Positions 45,980-55,439 of a stretch of 64,000 nucleotides of DNA are shown in pieces. The notes under the pieces are model-generated. The model was not told where the DNA came from and made no database searches. It saw only the letters and a program-made list of their open reading frames with translations. The position numbers and the translations under genes were made by a program. Source of the DNA: Erythrobacter tepidarius (GTDB taxonomy: Bacteria > Pseudomonadota > Alphaproteobacteria > Sphingomonadales > Sphingomonadaceae); NCBI RefSeq assembly GCF_002155695.1, contig NZ_MUYJ01000004.1, forward strand, positions 62,001-126,000. Direction: 5' to 3'. How positions within the stretch are numbered: position 1 is the stretch's first letter; each line of letters starts with the position of its first letter.

Positions 45980-47892
45980 TGGACACCCCTTCCTCCTTTC
46001 AGGCCGATGCTCTCATCGCCGAGGATATCGACGCCTATCTCCACCGGCACCGCCACAAGAGCCTGTTGCGCTTCATCACCTGCGGCAGCGTGGACGATGG
46101 CAAATCGACCCTGATCGGGCGGTTGCTCTACGATTCCAAAATGATCTTCGAGGATCAGCTGGCCGCGCTTGTCAGCGACAGCAAGCGCCACGGGACGCAA
46201 GGCGAGGCGATCGACTTCGCGCTGCTGGTCGACGGACTCGCCGCCGAGCGCGAGCAGGGCATCACGATCGATGTCGCCTACCGCTTCTTCACTACGGAAA
46301 AGCGCAAGTTCATCGTCGCCGACACGCCGGGGCATGAACAATATACCCGCAACATGGTCACCGGTGCCTCGACCGCGGATCTCGCCGTGATTCTGGTTGA
46401 TGCGCGCAAGGGCGTGCTGCGCCAGACCCGGCGGCACTCGTGGCTGGTCCACCTGCTCGGCATCCGCCACGTGGTGCTGGCGGTGAACAAGATGGACCTA
46501 GTGGATTACGATCAGGCAATCTTCGATGCCATCGTTGCCGATTACCGCGCCTTTGCCGAGAGCATTGGCATCAGGGATTTTACCGCGATCCCGATTTCGG
46601 GCTTCAAGGGCGACAATATCACCGCGGCCCCATCGGCCAACACCCCATGGTATTGCGGCCCGGCGCTGATCCAGCACCTCGAGACAGTCGATGTCGATGA
46701 TGCCGCCGCTCAGGCGCAGCCCTTCCGGATGCCGGTGCAATGGGTCAACCGCCCCAATCTCGACTTCCGCGGCTTTGCCGGGCTGATCGTCAGCGGCACG
46801 GTGCGGGTGGGCGATCCGGTGCGGATCGTGCCTTCAGGCAAGACCAGCACGGTGAAGGCAATCGTGACCTATGACGGCACTCTCGACGAGGCTGTCGCCG
46901 GCCAGTCGGTTACCATCACCCTCTCTGACGAGATCGATTGTAGCCGCGGCGATGTAATCGCTGCGGCTGACGATCCGCCGCAAGCATCCGACCAGTTCAG
47001 CGCCACCTTCGTGTGGATGGACGAGACGCCCCTGAAGCCCGGGCGCGGCTACTGGCTCAAGCTCGGCACCCAGACCGTCACCGCGACAGTCCAACCGCCC
47101 AAATACGAGATCGACGTCAACAGCCGCGAGCACCTTGCCGCGACGACGCTTGGCCTCAACGCGATCGGGGTGGCCGAATTCGCCACCGACCGGCCGATCG
47201 CCTTCGAGCCCTACGAGGTTAACCGTCAGCTAGGCGGGTTTATCCTGATCGACAAGTATACCAACGCCACCGTTGCCGCCGGCATGATTGCCTTCAGCCT
47301 GCGCCGGGCGGAAAATATTCATTGGCAGCCGGTCAGCATCACCCGCGAGGATCACGCGGCCATGAAGAACCAGACCCCGCGGGTGCTGTGGTTCACCGGC
47401 CTTTCGGGCAGCGGCAAATCGACCATCGCCAACGAGGTCGAAAAGCAACTCTTCCTGATGAACCGCCACACGTTCCTGCTTGACGGGGACAATGTCCGCC
47501 ACGGCCTCAACCGCGATCTTGGCTTCACCGAGGCCGACCGGATCGAGAATATCCGCCGGGTAGGCGAAGTCGCCAAGCTGATGGCCGACGCGGGCCTGAT
47601 CGTGCTGACCGCCTTCATCAGCCCCTTCCGCGCCGAACGCGAGATGGTGCGCAAGATGCTGCCCGAAGGCGAGTTCGTCGAGATTTTCGTCGACACCCCG
47701 CTGGAGGTGGCGGAGCAGCGCGACGTGAAGGGCCTCTACAGGAAGGCGCGCGAAGGCAAGCTCAAGAATTTCACCGGGATCGACAGCCCTTACGAACCGC
47801 CCGAGAACCCGGAGATCCGGGTCAACACCGTCGAGATGACCCCCGAACAGGCAGCACGTTACATCATCGACCGGATCATGCCGCTTAAATGA
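45979..47892 (+). CDS. cysNC: Bifunctional sulfate adenylyltransferase subunit 1/APS kinase
   Basis: A 637-residue fusion. Residues about 25-440 are CysN: an EF-Tu-like GTPase with G1 [10 protein letters not shown]3 DTPGHEQY and G4 NKMDL. The C-terminal part from about 465 is CysC, the APS kinase, with Walker [10 protein letters not shown] and the DGDNVRHGL substrate motif. It therefore turns APS into PAPS, the donor for sulfotransferases. Coupled to cysD upstream and to cysQ downstream (ATGA overlap). Confidence 0.97.
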   Translation: MDTPSSFQADALIAEDIDAYLHRHRHKSLLRFITCGSVDDGKSTLIGRLLYDSKMIFEDQLAALVSDSKRHGTQGEAIDFALLVDGLAAEREQGITIDVAYRFFTTEKRKFIVADTPGHEQYTRNMVTGASTADLAVILVDARKGVLRQTRRHSWLVHLLGIRHVVLAVNKMDLVDYDQAIFDAIVADYRAFAESIGIRDFTAIPISGFKGDNITAAPSANTPWYCGPALIQHLETVDVDDAAAQAQPFRMPVQWVNRPNLDFRGFAGLIVSGTVRVGDPVRIVPSGKTSTVKAIVTYDGTLDEAVAGQSVTITLSDEIDCSRGDVIAAADDPPQASDQFSATFVWMDETPLKPGRGYWLKLGTQTVTATVQPPKYEIDVNSREHLAATTLGLNAIGVAEFATDRPIAFEPYEVNRQLGGFILIDKYTNATVAAGMIAFSLRRAENIHWQPVSITREDHAAMKNQTPRVLWFTGLSGSGKSTIANEVEKQLFLMNRHTFLLDGDNVRHGLNRDLGFTEADRIENIRRVGEVAKLMADAGLIVLTAFISPFRAEREMVRKMLPEGEFVEIFVDTPLEVAEQRDVKGLYRKAREGKLKNFTGIDSPYEPPENPEIRVNTVEMTPEQAARYIIDRIMPLK

Positions 47893-48644
47893 ACCTCGCA
47901 ATGCTTGATGATGCCCCGCTGGCCGCGATGCTCGCCCTCGAGGCGGGGCGGGTGCTGAACGCCGTGCGCACCGGAACAGGGCTGACCGGCAGGGCGCTCG
48001 GCGATGCCGGTGACCGCGAGGCCAACCGCTTCCTGTGCCAAGCGATCCGCGCCGCGCGGCCCGATGACGGGCTGCTGTCGGAGGAGGAGCAGGACAATCC
48101 CGCGCGCCTTGCCAAGTCACGCGTGTGGATCATCGATCCGGTCGACGGCACGCGCGAGTATGCCGAAGGCCGCACCGACTGGGCGGTGCATGTCGCGCTC
48201 GCGGTGGACGGCGTGCCGGTGCATGGCGCGGTCGCATTGCCGGGCCTACCGGGCGAGGTGGTATTGCGCTCGGACCAGCCGCAGCTTCTCGCCCCGCTCG
48301 CAAGCCGACCGCGTTTTCTCGTCAGCCGCACCCGGCCAGCCGCCGAAGCACAGGCCGTCGCGGCGACATTGGGCGGCACGGTGGTGCCGATGGGCAGCGC
48401 CGGAGCCAAGGCCATGGCGGTTGTGCGCGGCGAAGCGGAGGTCTATCTCCATTCCGGGGGCCAGCACGAATGGGACAGCTGCGCGCCCGTGGCGGTTGCG
48501 AGGGCGTACGGGCTTCATTGCTCGCGTGTCGACGGGTCGCTGCTGGCCTATAACCAGCCCGATACCTATATGCCCGACCTGTTGATCTGTCGCCGTGAAT
48601 TGGCAGCGCAGGTCCTGGATGCAGTCGCACGGCTCAAGCCCTGA
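47889..48644 (+). CDS. cysQ: 3'(2'),5'-bisphosphate nucleotidase CysQ
   Basis: Removes the 3' phosphate from PAP, relieving inhibition by the by-product of PAPS-dependent sulfation or sulfate reduction. The 251-residue inositol-monophosphatase-like enzyme has metal motifs [15 protein letters not shown] and WDSCAP. It overlaps cysNC by 4 bp, so PAPS synthesis and PAP removal are on one transcript. Confidence 0.93.
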   Translation: MNLAMLDDAPLAAMLALEAGRVLNAVRTGTGLTGRALGDAGDREANRFLCQAIRAARPDDGLLSEEEQDNPARLAKSRVWIIDPVDGTREYAEGRTDWAVHVALAVDGVPVHGAVALPGLPGEVVLRSDQPQLLAPLASRPRFLVSRTRPAAEAQAVAATLGGTVVPMGSAGAKAMAVVRGEAEVYLHSGGQHEWDSCAPVAVARAYGLHCSRVDGSLLAYNQPDTYMPDLLICRRELAAQVLDAVARLKP

Positions 48645-48754
48645 ACAACCATCGCCGCAGGCACCAAGACATGCGTCTGTTGTGCATTGCAACACAGGAT
48701 ATCGCTTGCTAGGCGAGCCATGGTCGCGGGACGTTGCGCCCTGGGGGAGCATTC

Positions 48755-50020
48755 GTGAAGATTGCCATTTTTGGACTGGGTTACGTAGGCGCGACGGCGG
48801 CCGGCTGCATCGCCAGCCAAGGACATATGGTGGTGGGCGTCGATGTCAGCGAGGCCAAGGTCGCCGCGCTCAACGCAGGTCGCGCGCCGGTCTATGAACC
48901 GGGACTGGATGATTTGATCGGTATTGCCCATGCCGAGGGGAGGATCAAGGCTGTCACCCGGCTGACGGACGAACTCGACGATGCCGACATCGCGATCGTC
49001 TGCGTGGGCACGCCAAGCGGCGTCGATGGCGCGCACAACATGAGCTACATCGCGCAGGTCACCCGCGCGATCGCCGCCGCGCTGAAGCCCGATCGCGTCA
49101 GGCCGCTGACGCTCGCATACCGCTCCACCATGCGCCCCGGCAGTTGCGAGAACATGATCTGGCCGATCCTTCAGAACCATCTCGGCGATGCTGCGGAAAG
49201 GGTGGTCGAGCTGGTCTACAACCCCGAATTCCTGCGCGAAGCGAGCGCGATTGAAGACTTCTTCAACCCGCCCAAGATCGTCATCGGCACGCGCGGTGGC
49301 AAGCGATCGGCCAATATGGCAAAGCTCAACGAAGGGATCGACGCACCGGTGTTCGAAGTGGGTCTGCGCGAGGCGGAGATCACCAAGTTTGTCGACAATT
49401 CGTGGCATGCGGTCAAGGTCGCCTTCGCCAACGAAATCGGCCGCGTGTGCCAGAATCTCGGCATTTCTGCCCAGCAAGTTCACGCAATCTTCAAGAGCGA
49501 CACCAAGCTCAACCTGTCCGCCTATTATACCCGTCCCGGCGGCGCCTTCGGCGGGTCGTGCCTGCCCAAGGACGTGCGCGCCCTGCAATATATCGCAGCC
49601 GACACCGGATCGGCCACGCACCTCGTAGACTCGCTCATCCGCTCGAACGAGGCGCACAAGCACCACCAGTTCCTGCACGCGACCCGCGGGCTCGAACCGG
49701 GTGCCAAGGTTCTGCTGGTCGGCCTCGCCTTCAAGCTTGAGACCGACGACTTGCGCGAAAGCCCGGCTGTCGACATGGCGCGCAAGCTGCTCGAAGCGGG
49801 CTATGATCTCGATATCTACGATCCCAAGGTGGCGCCCGATAACCTCGTCGGCCAAAACCTGGGCTATGCCTATTCGGTGTTGCCCCGCATCGACGGGCTG
49901 CTGATCGACAAGGCCACCGCCGAAACCCGCGACTATGCCCGGATCATTGCCACCAACCGCCTCATCGACAGCCTCGCCGTCGATCCGGCCAAGGTGGTCG
50001 ACATCAGCGCCATTCCCTGA
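48755..50020 (+). CDS. algD: GDP-mannose 6-dehydrogenase family protein (AlgD-like)
   Basis: An NAD-dependent four-electron sugar-nucleotide dehydrogenase, 421 residues. N-terminal KIAIFGLGYVG (NAD loop), NPEFLREASA, a central helix with KLNLSAYYTRPG, and FGGSCLPKDVRAL with the catalytic Cys follow the pattern I recall for AlgD more closely than that of UDP-glucose dehydrogenase, so GDP-mannuronic acid is the likely product. GTG 48755 follows GGGGGAG by 5 bases. It is 110 bp after cysQ, and a GT4 gene follows after 2 bp. Confidence 0.88.
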   Translation: MKIAIFGLGYVGATAAGCIASQGHMVVGVDVSEAKVAALNAGRAPVYEPGLDDLIGIAHAEGRIKAVTRLTDELDDADIAIVCVGTPSGVDGAHNMSYIAQVTRAIAAALKPDRVRPLTLAYRSTMRPGSCENMIWPILQNHLGDAAERVVELVYNPEFLREASAIEDFFNPPKIVIGTRGGKRSANMAKLNEGIDAPVFEVGLREAEITKFVDNSWHAVKVAFANEIGRVCQNLGISAQQVHAIFKSDTKLNLSAYYTRPGGAFGGSCLPKDVRALQYIAADTGSATHLVDSLIRSNEAHKHHQFLHATRGLEPGAKVLLVGLAFKLETDDLRESPAVDMARKLLEAGYDLDIYDPKVAPDNLVGQNLGYAYSVLPRIDGLLIDKATAETRDYARIIATNRLIDSLAVDPAKVVDISAIP

Positions 50021-50022
50021 CG

Positions 50023-51276
50023 ATGAACGCCCCTGCAACGCTCGGCGCCGAGGAAGGCATCCCGGCGGTCATCGAAGGCGAGCCGCTCAAGGGTCGTCAT
50101 GTGCTGATAGTCGTCGAGAACCTGCCCCTGCCATTTGACCGGCGGGTGTGGCAAGAGGCGCGCACGCTCAAGGCCGCGGGCGCGCATGTCTCGATCATCT
50201 GCCCCACCGGCAAGGGCTACGAGAGGCGCTTCGAAGTCATCGACGGCATCGAAATCCACCGCCACCCGCTGCCGCTGGAAGCCAAGGGCGCGATCGGGTT
50301 CCTCGCGGAATATGGTGCGGCGCTGTTCTGGGAAACGGTGCTGGCGTGGAAGATCCATATTAAGCGCCGGATCGATGTGATTCAGGGCTGCAATCCGCCT
50401 GACCTCATCTTCCTTGTCGCCCTGCCGTTCAAGCTGCTGGGCGTGCGCTACATCTTCGATCACCACGACATCAATCCCGAACTTTACGAAGCCAAGTTCA
50501 ACAAGCGCGGGTTTTTCTGGCAGCTGATGGTGCTGTTCGAGAAGCTGACCTTCATGGCAGCGGATGTCTCGATCGCAACCAATCATTCCTACCGCACAAT
50601 CGCGATCGAACGCGGCGGGATGAAGCCCGAGCGGGTGCATGTCGTGCGTTCCGGCCCCGATCTTTCGAAGCTCAAGCGGGTGGCTCCGGTCCCCCGCTGG
50701 AAGAACGGCCGCGCGCACATGGTCGGCTATGTCGGCGTCATGGGTGAGCAAGAGGGTATCGACCTGCTGATCGACGCGGTCGATCACCTTGTCCGCCGGA
50801 TGGGCCGCGAGGATATCCAATTCGTGCTCGTCGGCGGGGGGCCAGCACTGGCCGAGTTGCAGGCACTCGCCATGAGCCGCGGCCTCGGCGACTTCATCAC
50901 CTTCACCGGGCGCGCGCCCGATGCCGAATTGTTCGAGGTGCTCTCGACCATGGATCTGGGCGTCAACCCAGACCGGGTCAACGCGATGAACGACAAGTCG
51001 ACCATGAACAAGATCATGGAATATATGAGCCTCGGCAAGCCGATGGTGCAGTTCGACGTCACCGAAGGGCGGTTCTCGGCGCAGGAGGCCTCGCTCTATG
51101 CCAGGCCCAACGATCCGGTCGACTTGGCAGAGAAGATCGCGATTCTGATCGATGATCCCGCGGCGCGTGAGCGGATGGGCGCGTTTGGCCGCGCGCGCGT
51201 GGTCAACGAGCTTAATTGGCAGCATCAGATCAAACCCTTGCTCGCGGCCTACTTGCAGGCGCTCGGCAAGCAATAA
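50023..51276 (+). CDS. Glycosyltransferase family 4 protein
   Basis: A 417-residue GT-B glycosyltransferase. The N-terminal half has VLIVVENLPLPFDRRVWQEAR, a segment of exopolysaccharide GT4 enzymes, and the C-terminal nucleotide-sugar domain shows VGYVGVMGEQEGIDLLIDAV and a late Glu-x7-Glu-like region (EYMSLGKPMV). No signal peptide or membrane helix. Its donor and acceptor are unknown; the neighbouring dehydrogenases suggest an acidic sugar. Confidence 0.9.
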   Translation: MNAPATLGAEEGIPAVIEGEPLKGRHVLIVVENLPLPFDRRVWQEARTLKAAGAHVSIICPTGKGYERRFEVIDGIEIHRHPLPLEAKGAIGFLAEYGAALFWETVLAWKIHIKRRIDVIQGCNPPDLIFLVALPFKLLGVRYIFDHHDINPELYEAKFNKRGFFWQLMVLFEKLTFMAADVSIATNHSYRTIAIERGGMKPERVHVVRSGPDLSKLKRVAPVPRWKNGRAHMVGYVGVMGEQEGIDLLIDAVDHLVRRMGREDIQFVLVGGGPALAELQALAMSRGLGDFITFTGRAPDAELFEVLSTMDLGVNPDRVNAMNDKSTMNKIMEYMSLGKPMVQFDVTEGRFSAQEASLYARPNDPVDLAEKIAILIDDPAARERMGAFGRARVVNELNWQHQIKPLLAAYLQALGKQ

Positions 51277-51400
51277 TCGGGTTCGCTGATCCGCCCGCTG
51301 CGCCTCCCGCCCCGCCGCCGATCATGCCATCACGCCATAGGGGCCGGGTGGGCGGCACGAGCCGCGCTCAGCACGGCCCGGCATAGGCCGGGCGAAATGG

Positions 51401-51431
51401 TAAAATCGCAGGCAAGCCTAACGCGATTTTA
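51401..51431. promoter_or_regulatory. Perfect dyad upstream of wecC
   Basis: TAAAATCGC (51401-51409) and GCGATTTTA (51423-51431) are exact reverse complements, 13 bases apart, and the spacer starts with a second small palindrome AGGCAAGCCT (51410-51419). It lies 48 bp before wecC in the 202-bp gap after the GT4 gene. It may be an operator, or a terminator for the GT4 transcript followed by a new wecC promoter. Confidence 0.5.
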
Positions 51432-51478
51432 AGGGCTTTGCGGCCATTACCCGGCGCGTAATCCGGGACTGAGACCGC

Positions 51479-52783
51479 ATGAACGCTCCTTTCGACGCCA
51501 CCGCCGCGCTCGGGCGCAAGCCACAGACGCATCCAGCACCCGACCACCAGATCGCGGTGATCGGTCTCGGCTATATCGGCCTGCCGACGGCGGCCCTGCT
51601 CGCCTCTTATGGCTGGAGCGTGTGCGGTGTCGATGTCTCCCGCAAGGTGGTCGACACGGTCAATGCGGGCGGCGTGCACATCGAAGAGCATGATCTCGAC
51701 AAGCTGGTGCGTGATGCGATCACCGCGCGAACGCTTGTCGCCTCAACCGAGGTGCCCTCCGCCAGCTTCTATCTGATCGCCGTGCCGACCCCGCTGGGCC
51801 AGAACAATGCGCCCGACATCTCCCATGTCGAGGCCGCGGCGCGCGCGATTGCACCGAGGATCAGGCCGGGCGCCTGCGTGATCGTCGAGAGCACCTCGCC
51901 TGTGGGCACCACCGAGCGGGTGGCGCAGATCATCAGCGAACTGCGACCCGATCTCGTCGTGCCGCGCGAAGGCGCGACGGGCGAGGCCGACATCGCGCTG
52001 GCCTATTGCCCCGAGCGCGTGCTGCCAGGCCGGATCGTCAACGAACTGGTGCACAATGATCGGGTGATCGGCGGGGTCACCCCGGCCTGCGCAGAGCGCG
52101 CGGCGGTGCTTTACTCCAGCTTTGTCAAAGGCGACTGCTTCTGCACTACCGCCCGCGTGGCCGAGACGGTGAAGCTGGTCGAAAACGCGTTTCGCGATGT
52201 CAATATCGCCTTTGCCAACGAACTTTCGATGATCGCCGATGTCATCGGTGTGGACGTGTGGGAGGTGATTCGCCTCGCCAACCGCCACCCGCGCGTCAAT
52301 ATTCTCCAGCCCGGCCCCGGCGTGGGCGGGCATTGCATCGCGGTCGATCCGTGGTTCCTCGTCGCCGGTGCGCCCGAAGCCGCGAGGCTGGTGCGCACCG
52401 CGCGCGAAGTCAACGATCACAAGGCTGTGCATACTGAGGCACGCATCCGCGCACTGCTCGAAGCCATGCCCCACGGTAAGGTCGCGCTGCTCGGCCTCGC
52501 CTTCAAGCCGGACATCGACGACTTCCGCGAAAGCCCCTCGCTCGCAATCGCCGAGGCGCTGGCGCGTACTGACGGGGAGCGTATCCTCGTGGTTGAGCCA
52601 TTTACCAAGGATATTCCCGAGCCCCTTGCAGGAACCGGCGCAAGGCTGGTGACGCTTGACGCAGCCCTGCGGGCCGCCGAGATTGTGGTGGTGCTGGTCG
52701 ATCACACCGCCTTCAAGCATCTTGGCCCGGAGGATTTGTCCGGCAAGCTGGTGTTCGACACGCGGGGCATGCTGCAGCGATGA
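51479..52783 (+). CDS. wecC: UDP-N-acetyl-D-mannosamine dehydrogenase
   Basis: Oxidises UDP-ManNAc to UDP-ManNAcA. The 434-residue enzyme has the NAD motif VIGLGYIGLPTAALLA (about 24-39), CPERVLPG and NFxDV-like VENAFRDVNIAFANE, and the active-site GPGVGGHCIAVDPWF with the catalytic Cys. The WecC-type GGHCIAVDP distinguishes it from AlgD/Ugd. It overlaps wecB by 4 bp; the pair should make UDP-ManNAcA from UDP-GlcNAc. Confidence 0.95.
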   Translation: MNAPFDATAALGRKPQTHPAPDHQIAVIGLGYIGLPTAALLASYGWSVCGVDVSRKVVDTVNAGGVHIEEHDLDKLVRDAITARTLVASTEVPSASFYLIAVPTPLGQNNAPDISHVEAAARAIAPRIRPGACVIVESTSPVGTTERVAQIISELRPDLVVPREGATGEADIALAYCPERVLPGRIVNELVHNDRVIGGVTPACAERAAVLYSSFVKGDCFCTTARVAETVKLVENAFRDVNIAFANELSMIADVIGVDVWEVIRLANRHPRVNILQPGPGVGGHCIAVDPWFLVAGAPEAARLVRTAREVNDHKAVHTEARIRALLEAMPHGKVALLGLAFKPDIDDFRESPSLAIAEALARTDGERILVVEPFTKDIPEPLAGTGARLVTLDAALRAAEIVVVLVDHTAFKHLGPEDLSGKLVFDTRGMLQR

Positions 52784-53946
52784 ACAGCAGCGGCGGGAAA
52801 CCCCGCATTCTTGTCACTTTCGGCACCCGGCCCGAAGCCATTAAGATGTTTCCGGTGGTCTTCGCCCTACGTGAAACCGGCCGATTCGACGTGCGCGTAG
52901 CGGTCACGGCACAGCACCGCGAGATGTTGGATTCGGTGCTGACGATGGCGAGGATTGCACCCGACATCGATCTCGACCTGATGCAGCCCGGACAAAGCCT
53001 CGATGCGCTTTGCGCGCGTATCGTCACCCGCTTCGGCGCTGCACTCGATACAATCAAGCCCGATCGGGTGCTGGTCCACGGTGATACACTCACGACGACG
53101 ATGGCGACGCTGGCCTGCTATTTCCGTCGCATTCCGGTGGGTCACGTCGAGGCGGGCCTCAGAAGCGGCGATATCTATTCGCCGTGGCCCGAGGAAGTGA
53201 ACCGCAAGGTAACAGGCGCAATCGCCGATCTGCATTTCGCCCCGACCGAGACGGCCGCAGCGGCGTTGCGGGCGGAGAACGTTCCTGACAGCGCGATCCA
53301 CATCACCGGCAACACGGTGATCGACGCGCTGATATTCGCGCAGCACAAGATCGCTGCCGATCCGTCGCTGGCTCCGGTGGTGGCACCGCTCAGGGAGCGC
53401 TTCAAAGGCAAGCGCATCATCGCCGTCACCGCCCACCGGCGCGAGAACTTCGGTGCCGGGATGCAGCAGATTGCGGCCGCGATCCAGCAACTTGCCGCGC
53501 GCGAGGACGTGGCGATCATCTATCCGCTCCACCCCAATCCGAATGTTCTCGAAGTCATGCGTCCGGCGCTTTCCGGCCACGACAACATCGCCTTGATCGA
53601 TCCGCTCGACTATCTCGATTTCGTGGCGATGATGGCCGCAAGCGACATCGTGCTGACGGATTCCGGCGGCATTCAGGAAGAAGCGCCAAGTTTGGGCAAA
53701 CCGGTGCTGGTGATGCGCGCCACCACCGAAAGGCCAGAGGGTGTTGCTGCGGGCACGGCGCGTCTGGTCGGGGCAGATACAGCGCGGATCGTCGCAGAAA
53801 CGTCACGGTTGCTCGACGACCGGCAAGCCTATGAATCCATGGCCAGAGCGCACAATCCCTATGGCGACGGCAGCGCCAGCAGACGGATCGCCACGATCCT
53901 TGCCAACTTGCGACATCAGCCCTGCCGGCGTACCAGCCACGTGTAA
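52780..53946 (+). CDS. wecB: UDP-N-acetylglucosamine 2-epimerase (non-hydrolysing)
   Basis: Converts UDP-GlcNAc to UDP-ManNAc. The 388-residue GT-B-like epimerase shows the N-terminal FGTRPEAIKMFPV, GDTLTTTMATLA, VGHVEAGLRSGDIYSPWPEEVNR, the HRRENFG motif and DSGGIQEEAPSLGKPVLVMR. It starts inside wecC (ATGA). The last codons overlap a convergent membrane gene by 31 bp. Confidence 0.96.
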   Translation: MNSSGGKPRILVTFGTRPEAIKMFPVVFALRETGRFDVRVAVTAQHREMLDSVLTMARIAPDIDLDLMQPGQSLDALCARIVTRFGAALDTIKPDRVLVHGDTLTTTMATLACYFRRIPVGHVEAGLRSGDIYSPWPEEVNRKVTGAIADLHFAPTETAAAALRAENVPDSAIHITGNTVIDALIFAQHKIAADPSLAPVVAPLRERFKGKRIIAVTAHRRENFGAGMQQIAAAIQQLAAREDVAIIYPLHPNPNVLEVMRPALSGHDNIALIDPLDYLDFVAMMAASDIVLTDSGGIQEEAPSLGKPVLVMRATTERPEGVAAGTARLVGADTARIVAETSRLLDDRQAYESMARAHNPYGDGSASRRIATILANLRHQPCRRTSHV

Positions 53947-54461
53947 TAGATTGCCGCGCCCAAAACGGTCAGGCTCGCGCCGATATCAATAATCCAGTTG
54001 AGCTTTGCCGCCCCATAGAGCAGGGCATCGACTGAGTGCAGCGAGATAATCCGCAAGCCTATCAGACACAGCATTGCCATCGCCCCCCACAGCGCTGCCA
54101 TCCGCGCGACATTGCGCCGGCCGCGGACATAGCGCATCGTGCGATAGTGCAGCGCGAGCGTGCCTGCGCCGGCCAGAAGGACGATGGTTGCAATGATCGG
54201 CCCCTGAATTTCCCGGCGCTCTTGGTAGCTGTCCTCTGCGCGCAGTGCCGCCCGCAGGGCATTGCGCAGGCTGTCTTCCACATTCAGCAGGCGCAGGGCG
54301 ATCAGAACGGCAAAGAACAGGGCAAGAAGCAACCAGTGCCAGACATGCCTCGGCAATTGCCGCGCCCTGTGCGCGGTGAGCGTAGCAGCGAGGCAGGCGA
54401 CGATGACGCAGAAGTAAAGGCCGCTGGCCGAGAGGCTGAGGATCGAATGAGCGAAAGGCAT
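53916..54461 (-). CDS. Small integral membrane protein of unknown function
   Basis: A 181-residue protein with four to five predicted helices (about 10-30, 42-58, 90-108, 125-142, 152-172). I do not recognise the family. It is supported by its uninterrupted hydrophobic pattern, a Met start and a position in a cluster without other candidates. It is antisense to the 3' end of wecB and divergent from the Wza-like gene. A regulatory or assembly role in the polysaccharide locus is only contextual. Confidence 0.6.
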   Translation of the reverse strand: MPFAHSILSLSASGLYFCVIVACLAATLTAHRARQLPRHVWHWLLLALFFAVLIALRLLNVEDSLRNALRAALRAEDSYQERREIQGPIIATIVLLAGAGTLALHYRTMRYVRGRRNVARMAALWGAMAMLCLIGLRIISLHSVDALLYGAAKLNWIIDIGASLTVLGAAIYYTWLVRRQG

Positions 54462-54650
54462 CGCGCTTCTTGTCTGGGTGGGAAATTGCCCCGGGCCATG
54501 CCGCTAAAAGAGGTGCGCATCAAGTGGCGGTTTGCCTGCCAGCAAGGGGATTTGTGTCCGCGCCTTGCGTGCGGTGATGGCTGCCACCTGGCCTGGCTTC
54601 CCGTGCGGGACAACGGATCTCCTCGGGCGTGCCGGGGATGACCAAGAGTG

Positions 54651-54703
54651 TTGCGCTGGGGTATTCCTATGTATAAGCACGTGGTTAAGTAAGGGAGGAA
54701 TCC
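54651..54703 (+). promoter_or_regulatory. Likely promoter and ribosome site of the polysaccharide export operon
   Basis: TTGCGC (54651-54656) and TATAAG (54672-54677) are 15 bp apart, a plausible -35/-10 pair, and a strong GGGAGGA lies 6-7 bases before the GTG at 54704. The region is AT-richer than its surroundings. The promoter call is weak; the ribosome site is strong. Confidence 0.4.
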
Positions 54704-55435
54704 GTGCCACCACTGAGGTTCAAATCCGTATGGAAAGCCTCGGCCGCAGCTGCCGTGACGATCGCACTCGCAGGCTGCGCGTCCACTCCCGAGCCTGTTA
54801 TCGGCCCAAGCGTCGTCCAGCCGCGCGCCGATCTCGGGCAAAGCGGATACAGCCATCAGCGCCCGACCTCCTATGTCCTGCGACCTTCCGACCAGATCGC
54901 GGTGACGGTCTTCCGCGAGCCGGATTTTTCGCTCGAGAAAGTCAGGATCGGCGTGGAAGGCAATGTTTCTCTGCCTATGCTTGGCTCGATCCCGGCTGCG
55001 GGCATGACCGCCAAGCAGTTCGAGCAAGACGTTACCCGTCGTCTGGCTGCGGTCGGCCTGAAGTCACCCCTCGTCAGCGTCAATATCACCGAATATGCGT
55101 CACACCTCGTGACCGTCGAAGGTGCGGTTGAGACGCCCGGCGTCTATACTTTCCAGCCCGGCGCGCGCCTGTCCTCGGCGATCGCGCTGGCGAGAGGGCC
55201 GAAGCGGACAGCCAACACCAAGCAAGTCGCCGTGTTCCGCGAAAGTCCGGAGGGTATCATGGTGGCCAAGTTCGATTACGGGCAGATCCGCCAGGGAACG
55301 ATGCTCGATCCCGTGCTCCAGCCAGGCGATCGCGTTGTCATGGGCACTGACGGGCTGTCGGTGTTCTGGGAAGACCTGCTGAAGGCTTTGCCAGCGTTTG
55401 GCGTGTTTGCGGTCGCCGGCCTGAATAACAACTGA
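54704..55435 (+). CDS. Polysaccharide export lipoprotein (Wza/GumB-like)
   Basis: A 243-residue outer-membrane auxiliary lipoprotein. The leader ends in TIALAGCAST (lipobox, Cys about 24). The Poly_export domain YVLRPSDQIAVTVFREPDF runs from about 57 and one SLBB domain (VTVEGAVETPGVYTFQPG) follows. It is shorter than E. coli Wza (379) and matches GumB-like members with one SLBB and a short C-terminal helix. It forms the channel for the secreted polymer. The tyrosine kinase gene follows after 4 bp. GTG start with a strong ribosome site. Confidence 0.93.
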   Translation: MPPLRFKSVWKASAAAAVTIALAGCASTPEPVIGPSVVQPRADLGQSGYSHQRPTSYVLRPSDQIAVTVFREPDFSLEKVRIGVEGNVSLPMLGSIPAAGMTAKQFEQDVTRRLAAVGLKSPLVSVNITEYASHLVTVEGAVETPGVYTFQPGARLSSAIALARGPKRTANTKQVAVFRESPEGIMVAKFDYGQIRQGTMLDPVLQPGDRVVMGTDGLSVFWEDLLKALPAFGVFAVAGLNNN

Positions 55436-55439
55436 GACC

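Noticed and set aside
48645-48754. Terminator between cysQ and the dehydrogenase
   Set aside because: A TGTTG/CAACA dyad exists near 48677-48693 but there is no T-run and the arms are too short to call.
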